A DNA stretch of 64,000 bases. It comes from Lacibacter sediminis (GTDB taxonomy: Bacteria; Bacteroidota; Bacteroidia; Chitinophagales; Chitinophagaceae). Positions 34,999 to 43,421 of the stretch are shown here, piece after piece. The notes beneath the pieces were generated by a model. The model made no database searches. It was not told the origin of the DNA and saw only the letters and a list, made by a program, of their open reading frames with translations. A program made the translations under genes and the position numbers. The first letter of the stretch is position 1, and each line of letters starts with the position of its first letter. The stretch covers positions 248,001 to 312,000 of the forward strand of contig NZ_CP060007.1 of the NCBI RefSeq assembly GCF_014168535.1, given 5' to 3'.

Positions 34999-35640
34999 TT
35001 ATATATCAAAGCTTTTTACACCCTTATGTTTCAACAGAAATTCATTTACAATATCATAATCATGTTTGGGTGCACCAATCCGGTAAAGATAAACAGCATC
35101 GTTATTTTCTTTGTTCATTTTCATGCAACGAAAATTGATGTCGTGTGATGCAAAAAAGTTTTCCATCTCTTTTTTAAACTCATCGCTGGTGTCATCGGTC
35201 CTGATCTTATAATCTTTTACTTTATGCAAACGGTTAATGAAACGTTGCACAGGTTCCAACACAAACAAAGCGATCACCACCATACTGCTTACTACAACAG
35301 CAAGCGGATAATTATGATAACCAATGGCCATACCCAACGCAGCGGTGATCCAGATCAGTGCTGCCGTGGTTAATCCATTCACCGAAATACCTTCTTTAAA
35401 AATTACACCTGCACCAATAAAACCAATACCTGTTACAATGTTACTGGCGATACGATCGGGACTGACTGTGTTACTTTCTTTTGAAAGAATGGTGTACAAA
35501 CAGGAGCCCACACAAATAAAGATCATAGTGCGAAAACCTGCAGGTTTACTTCTGAACTCACGTTCTAGCCCAATAACTGCACCAATGATAAATGCAATGG
35601 AAACCTGTGCAGCTTCTTCTAAGTAGATGGTAATATCCAT
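34999..35640 (-). CDS. MgtC/SapB-family membrane protein
   Basis: A 213-residue protein with five hydrophobic helices in the first 135 residues (IGAVIGLEREFRSKPAGFRTM, GSCLYTILS, IASNIVTGIGFIGAGVIFKEG), the conserved MgtC core. A cytoplasmic C-terminal domain of about 80 residues follows. Family members modulate Mg2+ homeostasis or ATP synthase in other bacteria; the role here is not known. It lies 30 bases upstream of paaG on the same strand and may be co-transcribed with it by proximity. Confidence 0.9.
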   Translation of the reverse strand: MDITIYLEEAAQVSIAFIIGAVIGLEREFRSKPAGFRTMIFICVGSCLYTILSKESNTVSPDRIASNIVTGIGFIGAGVIFKEGISVNGLTTAALIWITAALGMAIGYHNYPLAVVVSSMVVIALFVLEPVQRFINRLHKVKDYKIRTDDTSDEFKKEMENFFASHDINFRCMKMNKENNDAVYLYRIGAPKHDYDIVNEFLLKHKGVKSFDI

Positions 35641-35774
35641 AAGATGTATCCTTTAAACTAGCAACAAGTTAGTAAATGTAAAACAACAGTAAGGCAGGTA
35701 TGCCATATTTCCAGTGAAACGCTAAATTCTAGCGGCTGTATTAAGTGTGGCATAGCTGAACACAACTAAATAAA

Positions 35775-35801
35775 AAAGGCCATCGTTAACCGATGGCCTT
35801 T
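35775..35801 (-). terminator. Terminator of the Gfo/Idh/MocA gene
   Basis: AAAGGCCATCG (35775-35785) and CGATGGCCTTT (35791-35801) form an 11-bp stem with loop TTAAC. On the minus strand it is followed by TTTTTTATTT. Confidence 0.85.
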
Positions 35802-35821
35802 ACGTATGCAATTAAAAATGA

Positions 35822-37141
35822 TTAAACATATTTCGTAACACCCGGTATTGCAACAGGATAATACCCATCATCATTTGGAAGAATAGGAGGTGCTGCATCC
35901 CAATCATATTTCTTTGGCTGAAGGTTGAGATTCGATGCTAATATTTTATCCCACTCAAGCATTTGACCGGAATAAGTAGCCATACGACCCATGATAGCAG
36001 TAAGTGTACTCTTTGCACCAATCTCTGCATCAGCAAATTTGTATTCGCCTTTTGCAATGGCTGCAAACAGTTCATCATGTTCATTTTGATAAGGATTGTT
36101 TTCTCCTTTTTTATCGAACTGGAAAATAGGTTTTCCTTTTGCATCAAGAATGGTTGCTGCATCACCTTTAATACTTCCTTTGGTACCAACGATCAATTCA
36201 TCTACACGGCTCATAGTTCCGGGAATATGACGACACTGACTGTTCAATACCGAACCATCAGCATAAGTAAACTCAACAAAGTGATGATCAAAAATTTCAC
36301 CATGATCTTTTCCTTTACGTACCTGTCTGCCGCCCATACCCTGTGCTTTCACGGGGTAAGCATCTTTAAACCAGTTCACCACATCAATATTGTGAATGTG
36401 CTGCTCAACAATATGATCACCACAAAGCCAGTTGAAATAATACCAGTTGCGCATCTGGTATTCCATTTCTGTTTGACCGTATTTGCGTTTGTTTACCCAC
36501 ACACCATCATTGTTCCACCAGGCTTGCGCTGATGTGATATCGCCAATTAAATTTTTACGTTTGAATAGTTCACGGTAAGAATTTTGGTAACGGCGTTGCA
36601 GACCAACAACCACATTGAGTTTTTTCTGTTTTGCAATTTCAGCAGCTTCCAGCACTTTGCGGATACCAACAGGATCAGTTGCTACCGGCTTTTCCATAAA
36701 CACATGCTTGCCTTTATTTACCGCTTCTTCAAAATGTATTGGACGGAAGCCCGGAGGTGTGGTTAAGATCACCACATCGGCCAATGCAATTGCTTTTGCA
36801 TACGCATCAAAGCCAACAAACTTCCGTTCTTCAGGAACATCCACTCTTCCTTTTACAGAACTGCCTGACCCATCATCTCTCGTTAATGTTTTATAACAAT
36901 TATCGATACGATCACGGAATGCATCGGCCATTGCTACCAGTTTTACATTTTGCTTGGTGAGCAACGCCTGCATGGCAGCACCGGTGCCACGGCCACCACA
37001 GCCAACCAATGCAACTTTAATTGTTTCATCGGCACCTGAAAAGAAATTAGCATTTGAAAACAGCGGACTCATGATAAGACCACCGGCAAGCAGCGATGAG
37101 TTTTTTACAAAATCCCTGCGTGAATTGTTATCGTTGTTCAT
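35822..37141 (-). CDS. Tat-exported Gfo/Idh/MocA-family oxidoreductase
   Basis: A 439-residue NAD(P)-dependent oxidoreductase. An N-terminal twin-arginine signal (NSRRDFVKNSSLLAGG) is followed by a Rossmann fold with VALVGCGGRGTGAA. The EKPVA motif with the conserved Lys appears as MEKPVATDPVG, and a GDHIVEQHIHNIDVVNWF substrate segment follows. Similar proteins in Bacteroidota are annotated as glycosidase-like (GH109) or sugar dehydrogenases; the substrate is not clear. It neighbours a SUMF1-like gene and a divergent TIM-barrel isomerase, suggesting sugar metabolism in the periplasm. Confidence 0.87.
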   Translation of the reverse strand: MNNDNNSRRDFVKNSSLLAGGLIMSPLFSNANFFSGADETIKVALVGCGGRGTGAAMQALLTKQNVKLVAMADAFRDRIDNCYKTLTRDDGSGSSVKGRVDVPEERKFVGFDAYAKAIALADVVILTTPPGFRPIHFEEAVNKGKHVFMEKPVATDPVGIRKVLEAAEIAKQKKLNVVVGLQRRYQNSYRELFKRKNLIGDITSAQAWWNNDGVWVNKRKYGQTEMEYQMRNWYYFNWLCGDHIVEQHIHNIDVVNWFKDAYPVKAQGMGGRQVRKGKDHGEIFDHHFVEFTYADGSVLNSQCRHIPGTMSRVDELIVGTKGSIKGDAATILDAKGKPIFQFDKKGENNPYQNEHDELFAAIAKGEYKFADAEIGAKSTLTAIMGRMATYSGQMLEWDKILASNLNLQPKKYDWDAAPPILPNDDGYYPVAIPGVTKYV

Positions 37142-37212
37142 GAAGATGGTTTAGATATTTACAGTTTATAATTTGTTTTTTGCAACGGAGACACGGAATG
37201 CACGGAGTTGTT

Positions 37213-37244
37213 TTACGTACTTCGTACCTCTTACTTCGTACTTT
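37213..37244 (-). repeat. 32-bp dispersed repeat at the end of the SUMF1-like gene
   Basis: On the minus strand it carries AAAGTACGAAGTAAG then GGTACGAAGTACG, aligning without gaps to the copies in cysS (14324-14355) and paaE (42459-42490). It abuts the stop codon at 37243-37245. Confidence 0.55.
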
Positions 37245-38205
37245 ATTCCTCTCCAAGGTATTTTTGAAAGAACGCTTCCGCTTCTTCTGCACTTGGTTGT
37301 TTCAACGGACGAATGATACGGAAACCGATAAACGGTGCATCAGCATTCCACCATTTGCTTCTTGGTATCTGCGGATCACGACGGTTCCACACGGGATCAG
37401 ATTTAATCCGGTTGGCACTACGTAATTCTTTTGCTTCATCCTGGTAAGTTCCACCTTTCACTGTTCTTGGATATCGGTTCGTTGGTTCAATCAACGGGTT
37501 ACTTGCTTTATCGGCAATGGTTGTGAAATAGGTTTCACTGTATTGATCCAACACCCACTCACCAACATTACCCAACATATCATATAATCCCCAGGCATTC
37601 GGCTGCTTCTCTCCAACTTTATGATATCGGTTATCACTATTGTTTTTAAACCAACCGTATTTCTCTAATTGCTTTACATCAGTTCCGAATGGATAAGCAG
37701 TTGTTGAGCCTGCACGGCAAGCATATTCCCATTCGGCTTCTGTTGGCAAACGAAAGAACACACCGGTTTTTTTATATAACCATTTGCAATACATCAATGC
37801 ACCATACTGCTGCATACTGTTGGCAGGAAAGCCGCCTTCCTTGCCCATGCCCAGTGTCATATCAATATAAGGAGAGCTGGGTCTTGTTACTGCATCAACT
37901 GCTGTATTCTGGCTAATCGATTCATCGAGAAAAAATGCATTGAACTCATCATACGTTACTTCATACGCACCTATCCAGAATGCATCTACGTTTACCTGGC
38001 GTTGCGGTGTTTCATCTGCTTCTTTCAGTTTATCCGCATCACTGCTGCCCATCATGAATGATCCGGCAGGGATGGCAACCATTTTACTTTGGAAAACACT
38101 TGAAGGAATGGCTTGAAGATAACTACGAAATGATGTATCAGTAGTTTGTGCCTGCACAATTGCAGCCGCAGCAAGAATCGGAATGGCGAGTAAAAGCTTC
38201 TTCAT
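37243..38205 (-). CDS. Secreted SUMF1/FGE-sulfatase-like protein
   Basis: A 320-residue exported protein (signal peptide ending AAIVQAQ). The sulfatase-modifying-factor fold is seen in VAIPAGSFMMGSS, AYEVTYDEFNAFF, YCKWLYKKTGVFFRLPTEAEWEYACRAG (in parts), GNVGEWVLDQY and the C-terminal GFRIIRPL. The Cys pair of true formylglycine-generating enzyme is not apparent, so a structural or gliding/secretion role like GldJ/GldK is possible. The start is set at the signal peptide, ATG 38205. It lies upstream of the Gfo gene on the same strand. Confidence 0.83.
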   Translation of the reverse strand: MKKLLLAIPILAAAAIVQAQTTDTSFRSYLQAIPSSVFQSKMVAIPAGSFMMGSSDADKLKEADETPQRQVNVDAFWIGAYEVTYDEFNAFFLDESISQNTAVDAVTRPSSPYIDMTLGMGKEGGFPANSMQQYGALMYCKWLYKKTGVFFRLPTEAEWEYACRAGSTTAYPFGTDVKQLEKYGWFKNNSDNRYHKVGEKQPNAWGLYDMLGNVGEWVLDQYSETYFTTIADKASNPLIEPTNRYPRTVKGGTYQDEAKELRSANRIKSDPVWNRRDPQIPRSKWWNADAPFIGFRIIRPLKQPSAEEAEAFFQKYLGEE

Positions 38206-38366
38206 AACAATAAAGGGAAGATGGAAATTACTGAATCTAATGGTTACAAGTGTTAGCGAAATGTAAATGGGCGTTTTTCTTTCTGTGAAACCGTTTGCGC
38301 AGCTGGATAAATCGAGTTCGTATTTCTTAAACATAGTCGTTAAATTGAGAACCCAAACAATCAACT

Positions 38367-39281
38367 ATGCAACGCAGACAATTTCTTCAGCAATCGGTAT
38401 TGGCAGGCGCAGCTGCTGTAACAGGTACAAGTGCTTTGGCTGAATCAAACAAATTCCAGGCAGCAGAAAAACCTTTTCAGTTAGATTATGCTTTTCATGC
38501 AGGCATGTTTAAAAATCATGCTGGTGATAGTTTTCTTGATCAGATACGCTGGGCTTATGATCAGGGTTTCCGCAGTATTGAAGACAATGGTATGATGAGC
38601 CGCTCTGCAGATGAGCAGAAAAAGATCGGCGATCTGTTGGCGAAGCTGGGGATGCGTATGGGTGTGTTTGTGATTACATCTGATAACTGGCATTGGATCA
38701 CATCGCTCACCAGCGGTAAACAGGAGTGGGTCGATAAGATGATGAAAGACTGTAAAACAGCAGTTGAAGTGGCCAAGCGTTGTAATGCAAAATGGTTGAC
38801 GGTTGTGCCCGGCAATTATGATCGGCGCTTGTCGATGGATATGCAAACAGCAAATGTAATTACTGCCTTACGCAAAGGCGCTGAAATTTTAGAGCCGCAT
38901 GGTTTGATCATGGTATTGGAAGCGTTGAGCGATAACAATGATCTCTTCTTACGTGGTACCGATCAAACGTATATGATCTGCAAAGCAGTGAACAGTCCGT
39001 CGTGTAAGTTTTTGTTTGATATGTATCATATGCAGCGCAACGAAGGCAATATAATTGCATCCATCGATCGTGTGTGGGAAGAGACTGGTTACTTCCAGAT
39101 TGGAGATAACCCCGGCCGTAAAGAACCCGGCACCGGTGAAATGAATTACAAGAACATCTTCAAACATATTCACAAGAAAGGCTTCAAAGGAATTATGGGG
39201 ATGGAACATGGTAATGCAGCGCCGGGTAAAGAAGGGGAGCTGGCATTGATCAAAGCGTATCGGGAAGCAGACAGCTTCTGA
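38367..39281 (+). CDS. Tat-exported hydroxypyruvate-isomerase-like TIM-barrel protein
   Basis: A 304-residue sugar phosphate isomerase/epimerase-type TIM barrel. The Tat-like N-terminus reads MQRRQFLQQSVLAGAAAVTG. Metal ligands are visible: Glu in MVLEALSDNND, Asp/His in FDMYHMQ, and Glu/His in GMEHGNAAPG. The segment PGRKEPGTGEMNY is typical of hydroxypyruvate isomerase relatives. It is divergent from the SUMF1-like/Gfo pair; all three are exported, so a shared periplasmic sugar pathway is plausible. Confidence 0.85.
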   Translation: MQRRQFLQQSVLAGAAAVTGTSALAESNKFQAAEKPFQLDYAFHAGMFKNHAGDSFLDQIRWAYDQGFRSIEDNGMMSRSADEQKKIGDLLAKLGMRMGVFVITSDNWHWITSLTSGKQEWVDKMMKDCKTAVEVAKRCNAKWLTVVPGNYDRRLSMDMQTANVITALRKGAEILEPHGLIMVLEALSDNNDLFLRGTDQTYMICKAVNSPSCKFLFDMYHMQRNEGNIIASIDRVWEETGYFQIGDNPGRKEPGTGEMNYKNIFKHIHKKGFKGIMGMEHGNAAPGKEGELALIKAYREADSF

Positions 39282-39282
39282 T

Positions 39283-39359
39283 GATTTTAGATTGCAGAAT
39301 TACGATTTCAGATTTGGTAATGAAGCATCGTATCAATCTGCAATCGCCAATCTAAAATC
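39283..39359. repeat. AT-rich inverted repeat between convergent genes
   Basis: GATTTTAGATTG (39283-39294) is a perfect 12-base inverted copy of 39348-39359. Internal blocks such as GATTTCAGATTT and AATCTGCAATC repeat the same theme. It probably acts as a transcription barrier between convergent genes, and similar blocks suggest a dispersed repeat. Confidence 0.5.
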
Positions 39360-39367
39360 TGCAATCC

Positions 39368-39901
39368 TCAATGGCATTTAAAATAATCGAACGGCTCTTT
39401 GCAATCGTCGCATTGATACAATGCTTTGCAGGCTGTTGATCCAAACTCGCTGATGCGGTGTGTGTGATGGGAATTGCAGTGCGGACATTGCACCGCTTCA
39501 TTTGGGGCAAATAACTGATCGTTACAAACCTGTTGTTTTGGATTAGGAGGAGCGATGCCGTATTGTTTCAGTTTTTCTTTTCCTGCTTCTGTCATCCAAT
39601 CGGTGGTCCATGCAGGCGAAAGTACAGAAGTAACTTTCACTTGTTTATATCCCTGCTCGGCTAATGCAAGACGAATGTTCATGGCAATCATATCCATGGC
39701 CGGGCAACCCGTGTAAGTAGGTGTTATGATGATTTCAATGCCCCCATCCCCTAAAGGGGTGTTTAAAAACTTTACTTCTCTTACAATTCCCAAATCAAGC
39801 ACCGTTAACACAGGAACTTCCGGATCAACTACCGTACTAAGTATCGACCAGATTTTTTGTTCTGAGGTTGAAGAGATGATATGTTGCTGTTCACTATTCA
39901 T
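39368..39901 (-). CDS. paaD: Phenylacetyl-CoA epoxidase accessory subunit PaaD
   Basis: A 177-residue protein of the DUF59/PaaD family, needed for maturation of the epoxidase, probably in Fe-S or iron delivery. It shows VVDPEVPVLTVLDLGIVREV, ITPTYTGCPAMD and a C-terminal zinc ribbon CPHC...CDDC. An unusual short insertion (FLNTPLGDGG, about residues 42-51) is encoded by a CCCC...GGGG dispersed repeat (39741-39761) placed in frame. Start ATG 39901 is the first that gives a family-like N-terminus. Last gene of the paaEABCD cluster. Confidence 0.92.
   Translation of the reverse strand: MNSEQQHIISSTSEQKIWSILSTVVDPEVPVLTVLDLGIVREVKFLNTPLGDGGIEIIITPTYTGCPAMDMIAMNIRLALAEQGYKQVKVTSVLSPAWTTDWMTEAGKEKLKQYGIAPPNPKQQVCNDQLFAPNEAVQCPHCNSHHTHRISEFGSTACKALYQCDDCKEPFDYFKCH
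39741..39761. repeat. CCCC/GGGG palindromic repeat inside paaD
   Basis: On the minus strand it reads CACCCCTTTAGGGGATGGGG; the same element recurs at 39919-39937 and 41114-41133. Here it encodes TPLGDGG in PaaD. Confidence 0.6.
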
Positions 39902-39918
39902 GATGTGCGATAATAACT

Positions 39919-39937
39919 CCCCTTCAGGGGATGGGGG
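39919..39937. repeat. CCCC/GGGG palindromic repeat between paaC and paaD
   Basis: CCCCTTCAGGGGATGGGGG fills the short gap between the two genes. Its orientation is opposite to the copy in paaD. Confidence 0.6.
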
Positions 39938-39939
39938 TT

Positions 39940-40677
39940 TTACCACTTCGCTCCGGGATAAGTCCGTTGCAGGTACTGTAATTCTGTTAAGATATAGCCG
40001 AGCTGTTCTGTATGAACTCCTTTCTTACCGCCACTCTGCATAAATACATTTTCAGGAACAGGAAGTTTTGCTTCATCAAAGACAGCCGTTACTTTTTCTG
40101 TCCATGTTTGTTTGATTGAAGCAAGATCAATGCCCATTGCTGTTTCATAATCTGCAGCTTCAAACAGTTCACCGGTGTAACGCCACAGTTCATCAATGGC
40201 ATGGAGCATGCGTTTATGACTTTCATCAGTACCATCGCCCAAACGAATCACCCATTCGCTGCTCCAGCGAAGATGATAGGTTGTTTCTTTAATAGCTTTT
40301 GCTGCAATAGCTGCCAACTGTTCATCCTTGGTTTGTTGCAGTTGCTGAAATAATAAATGTTGAAACTGGCTGTAAAGAAACTGACGTAAAATGCTTTGCC
40401 CCCAATCGCCACTTTCCAGTTCAACCAATAATAAATTTTTAAACTCACGTTCGGTTCGCAGGTATGCTAATGAATCTTCAGTTGATCCATTGTTCATTAT
40501 TGTTGCAGCGTATTGATAAAAATTTCGTGATTGACCGAGTAAGTCTAATGAAATATTGGTGATGGCAATATCCTGTTCCAATATGGGCCCATGTCCACAC
40601 CATTCACTATTCCGTTGCGAAAGAATTAGTGTTGTATCTGCTAAGTGTAGTGTATAATCTATCAGTGAAGCGCTCAT
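39940..40677 (-). CDS. paaC: Phenylacetyl-CoA 1,2-epoxidase structural subunit PaaC
   Basis: A 245-residue ferritin-like four-helix protein without full metal ligands, which pairs with PaaA in the epoxidase. Landmarks include LADTTLILSQRNSEWCGHGPILEQDIA, LDLLGQSRNFY, KETTYHLRWSSEWVIRLGDGTDES and DELWRYTGELF. The N-terminal ATG 40677 follows a TTG three bases upstream; ATG is preferred. It lies between paaB and paaD. Confidence 0.95.
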   Translation of the reverse strand: MSASLIDYTLHLADTTLILSQRNSEWCGHGPILEQDIAITNISLDLLGQSRNFYQYAATIMNNGSTEDSLAYLRTEREFKNLLLVELESGDWGQSILRQFLYSQFQHLLFQQLQQTKDEQLAAIAAKAIKETTYHLRWSSEWVIRLGDGTDESHKRMLHAIDELWRYTGELFEAADYETAMGIDLASIKQTWTEKVTAVFDEAKLPVPENVFMQSGGKKGVHTEQLGYILTELQYLQRTYPGAKW

Positions 40678-40710
40678 CAATAAAATCGTTTAATCAGTTT
40701 TCCTCAGTGG

Positions 40711-41076
40711 TTACATATGCTTCACCTCATCGGGCAAATCATAAAAAGTAGGATGACGGTAAACTTTATCATTCGCTGGATCGTATAAACTTTCTGCTTC
40801 ATCGGGATTGCTGGCATGAATGTATTTGCTTTCCACCACCCAGATGCTTACGCCTTCCATACGTCTTGTATAAACATCTCTTGCATTTTCAATCGCCATT
40901 TGTGCGTCAGCAGCTTTTAAACTACCCACATGTTTATGATCAAGACCCTGCTTGCTGCGAATAAACACTTCCCATAGTGGCCAAGCCGTAGTATCGGCTT
41001 GTGTTTGATAGTTACTGCCACCCCCTTTTTCTTCAGGTATATCGCCGTAATAAAATTTTCTTATCTGAAAGTTCAT
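40711..41076 (-). CDS. paaB: Phenylacetyl-CoA epoxidase subunit PaaB
   Basis: A 121-residue small subunit of the multicomponent monooxygenase. It has WPLWEVFIRSKQGLDHKHVGSL, the AIENARDVYTRR helix and SIWVVESKYI, typical of PaaB. PaaB stabilises higher-order PaaAC assembly. It is 21 bases from paaA and 33 bases from paaC, in one operon. Confidence 0.96.
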   Translation of the reverse strand: MNFQIRKFYYGDIPEEKGGGSNYQTQADTTAWPLWEVFIRSKQGLDHKHVGSLKAADAQMAIENARDVYTRRMEGVSIWVVESKYIHASNPDEAESLYDPANDKVYRHPTFYDLPDEVKHM

Positions 41077-41097
41077 AATTGCTGTTGTTAAGTTTAC

Positions 41098-42060
41098 TTA
41101 CGCTGCTGCTAAAGCCCCTTTCGGGGTTTGGGGTTGTTGTTTTCTTTTTTCTGCATGCGCTGCAGCTGCTTCACGTACCCATCTTCCTTCTTCATGCGCT
41201 TTGCGGCGTGCTTCTAAACGTTGTTTATTACAAGGACCATTTCCTTTCACCACATTCCAGAATTCATTCCAATCTATTTCACCAAAATCATAGTGACCAC
41301 GTTCTTCATTCCATTTCAAATGCGGATCGGGCAAAGTCATACCTAATAATTTTACCTGCTCCACACACATATCTACAAACTGCTGGCGCAGTTCATCATT
41401 TGTTTTGCGTTTGATCTTCCACTTCATACTTTGATCGCTGTTGGTGCTTTCACTATCCTTTGGTCCAAACATCATCAGGCTTGGCCACCACCATCTGTTG
41501 ATGGCATCCTGGCACATCGCTTTTTGTTCATCGGTTCCTTTTGATAAAACCAATAACGATTCAAAACCCTGACGCTGATGGAAACTTTCTTCTTTGCAAA
41601 TTCGCACCATCGCTCTTGCGTATGGTCCGTAACTGGTGCGGCACAACATTACCTGGTTCAGGATGGCAGCACCATCAACCAACCAGCCGATGGCGCCCAT
41701 ATCGGCCCATGTTAATGTGGGATAATTAAAGATGGAAGAATATTTGGCTTTGCCACTATGCAAGTCGTCGATCATTTGTTCCCTGCTCATGCCCAATGTT
41801 TCAGCGGCACAGTAGAGATATAAACCATGACCGGCTTCGTCCTGCACTTTGGCCATTAGAATGGCTTTGCGTTTCAGTGATGGCGCACGACTGATCCAGT
41901 TGCCTTCGGGCAACATGCCTACAATTTCACTATGAGCATGCTGACTGATCTGCCGGATATTCGTTTTCCGGTAGGCATCGGGCATCCATTCCTTGGGTTC
42001 GATCTTGACTTCTTCGTCAATTTTTTTCTGGAATATTTGTTCTAAATCATGTACCGACAT
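41098..42060 (-). CDS. paaA: Phenylacetyl-CoA epoxidase catalytic subunit PaaA
   Basis: The 320-residue diiron oxygenase subunit that epoxidises the aromatic ring of phenylacetyl-CoA. Carboxylate and His ligands of the diiron centre are visible in [17 protein letters not shown] and [28 protein letters not shown] and [14 protein letters not shown] further match PaaA. Start ATG 42060. The last residues ([12 protein letters not shown]) are encoded by a CCCC/GGGG repeat copy and lie beyond the conserved core. Confidence 0.97.
   Translation of the reverse strand: MSVHDLEQIFQKKIDEEVKIEPKEWMPDAYRKTNIRQISQHAHSEIVGMLPEGNWISRAPSLKRKAILMAKVQDEAGHGLYLYCAAETLGMSREQMIDDLHSGKAKYSSIFNYPTLTWADMGAIGWLVDGAAILNQVMLCRTSYGPYARAMVRICKEESFHQRQGFESLLVLSKGTDEQKAMCQDAINRWWWPSLMMFGPKDSESTNSDQSMKWKIKRKTNDELRQQFVDMCVEQVKLLGMTLPDPHLKWNEERGHYDFGEIDWNEFWNVVKGNGPCNKQRLEARRKAHEEGRWVREAAAAHAEKRKQQPQTPKGALAAA
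41114..41133. repeat. CCCC/GGGG palindromic repeat in the 3' end of paaA
   Basis: GCCCCTTTCGGGGTTTGGGG; third member of the family at 39741 and 39919. It encodes the Pro/Thr-rich tail of PaaA. Confidence 0.55.
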
Positions 42061-42162
42061 AACATTCACTTTAGTCCACAAATTTAACGATAACTAACGT
42101 CTGTTTGTGGTTTTTGTTTAGCGATTGTCTGTACTGATTGATCTCATGCAAAATGTGAGTGC

Positions 42163-43245
42163 TTACTTCACATCAAAATCTACTGTTACCTTATCGGTAA
42201 CGGGGTGGCTTTGGCAGGTAAGGATAAAACCCTGTTCAATTTCTTCCTGCTCCAAACCCCAATGTACGTCCATTTTTACTTCACCTTCCAGCAGCTTGGC
42301 TTTGCAGGTGCAGCATACACCGCCTTTGCAGGCATAAGGAACATCGGCACCCTCATGCATAGCTGCATCGAGGATTGTTGTATTGCTGTTGAGTGGAATC
42401 GAAAAATCAAAACTCCTTCCATCTAACTTAACCGTGATCTTACTTTGCGGGCCATCTTCTTCGTACTTCGTACTTCTTACCTCCGACTTCTTATTCTGTC
42501 CCGGTGTAGTAAATAATTCAAAATGAATTTTCTTATCACTCACGCCATTGCTTTCTAAAAAATCTTTTACCGAAAATATCATTTCTTCCGGTCCGCAGAT
42601 AAAAAACTCATCTACAGTTTTTACATCCAGCAGTTTGCTGAAAAGATCGCTGCATTTGTCTTTTGTAATTCTGCCGAAATTTAGATCTGCATCTGTTTTT
42701 TCCCTGCTTAACATATGAATAAGGTTAAACCGGTTGATGTATTTATTCTTCAACCCTTCCAGTTCTTCAAAGAAGATAATGGATGAACGGGTTTTATTTC
42801 CATACACCAATGTGAACGTACTATCCGGTTCAATTACCAGCGTTGTTTTGATAATAGAAAGAAGAGGCGTGATGCCACTGCCTGCAGCAAAAGCCACATA
42901 GTTTTTTCTGTTGGATGTATCAAGTGTTGTGTAGAAACGACCGATCGGGGTCATTACTTCCAACATATCATTCTTCTTGAGTTGCTCGTTGGCAAAGCTT
43001 GAAAACAAACCACCATCTACTTTCTTGATAGCTACTTTCAGTTGATGCTCCAATGGGCTGCTGCAAATAGAATAAGTGCGTCTTACCTCTTCGCCATTGA
43101 TTGTAGAACGCATGGTAAGACTCTGTCCTTGTGTAAACTCAAAAGCTTCTTTTAAAGTTTCCGGCACATCAAACAAAACAGAAACACAATCACTTGTTTC
43201 TTTCTTTACTTCTTTAACTCTCAGTTCATGAAAATGGATAGACAT
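42163..43245 (-). CDS. paaE: Phenylacetyl-CoA epoxidase reductase subunit PaaE
   Basis: A 360-residue electron-transfer protein: FAD-binding domain (about 1-105, RRTYSICSSP), NAD-binding domain (about 110-235, FAAGSGITPLLSI, FFICGPEEMI), and a C-terminal plant-type 2Fe-2S ferredoxin (PYACKGGVCCTCKAKL plus a final Cys in LTCQSHP). It passes electrons from NAD(P)H to the PaaA diiron site. An insertion SEVRSTKYEE in the linker to the ferredoxin domain is encoded by the 32-bp dispersed repeat. Start ATG 43245. First gene of the paaEABCD operon. Confidence 0.95.
   Translation of the reverse strand: MSIHFHELRVKEVKKETSDCVSVLFDVPETLKEAFEFTQGQSLTMRSTINGEEVRRTYSICSSPLEHQLKVAIKKVDGGLFSSFANEQLKKNDMLEVMTPIGRFYTTLDTSNRKNYVAFAAGSGITPLLSIIKTTLVIEPDSTFTLVYGNKTRSSIIFFEELEGLKNKYINRFNLIHMLSREKTDADLNFGRITKDKCSDLFSKLLDVKTVDEFFICGPEEMIFSVKDFLESNGVSDKKIHFELFTTPGQNKKSEVRSTKYEEDGPQSKITVKLDGRSFDFSIPLNSNTTILDAAMHEGADVPYACKGGVCCTCKAKLLEGEVKMDVHWGLEQEEIEQGFILTCQSHPVTDKVTVDFDVK
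42459..42490 (-). repeat. 32-bp dispersed repeat inside paaE
   Basis: On the minus strand it reads as SEVRSTKYE codons; the second half (GAAGTACGAAGTACGAAG) is identical or nearly so to copies in cysS and at 37213-37244. Confidence 0.65.
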
Positions 43246-43421
43246 ATGCAATCAAAAAAATTAATACAGCTTTGTTCTGCAACTCAGTTAACGGTTGGTA
43301 TATGCAAAAGGTTGTCCGTTAGCGCCATAAGCTGTAAACTTAAATGGCACAGCGCAAATAAAAAAGGTATTTCATTGGAAAAGCAAGCCGTTTGATGTGA
43401 AGTAAATGGAGGGGAGCAATC

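Noticed and set aside
37180..37212. ACGGAGACACGGA-type repeat before the 32-bp repeat
   Set aside because: Too short and degenerate to call as a separate element; no second good copy in the window.
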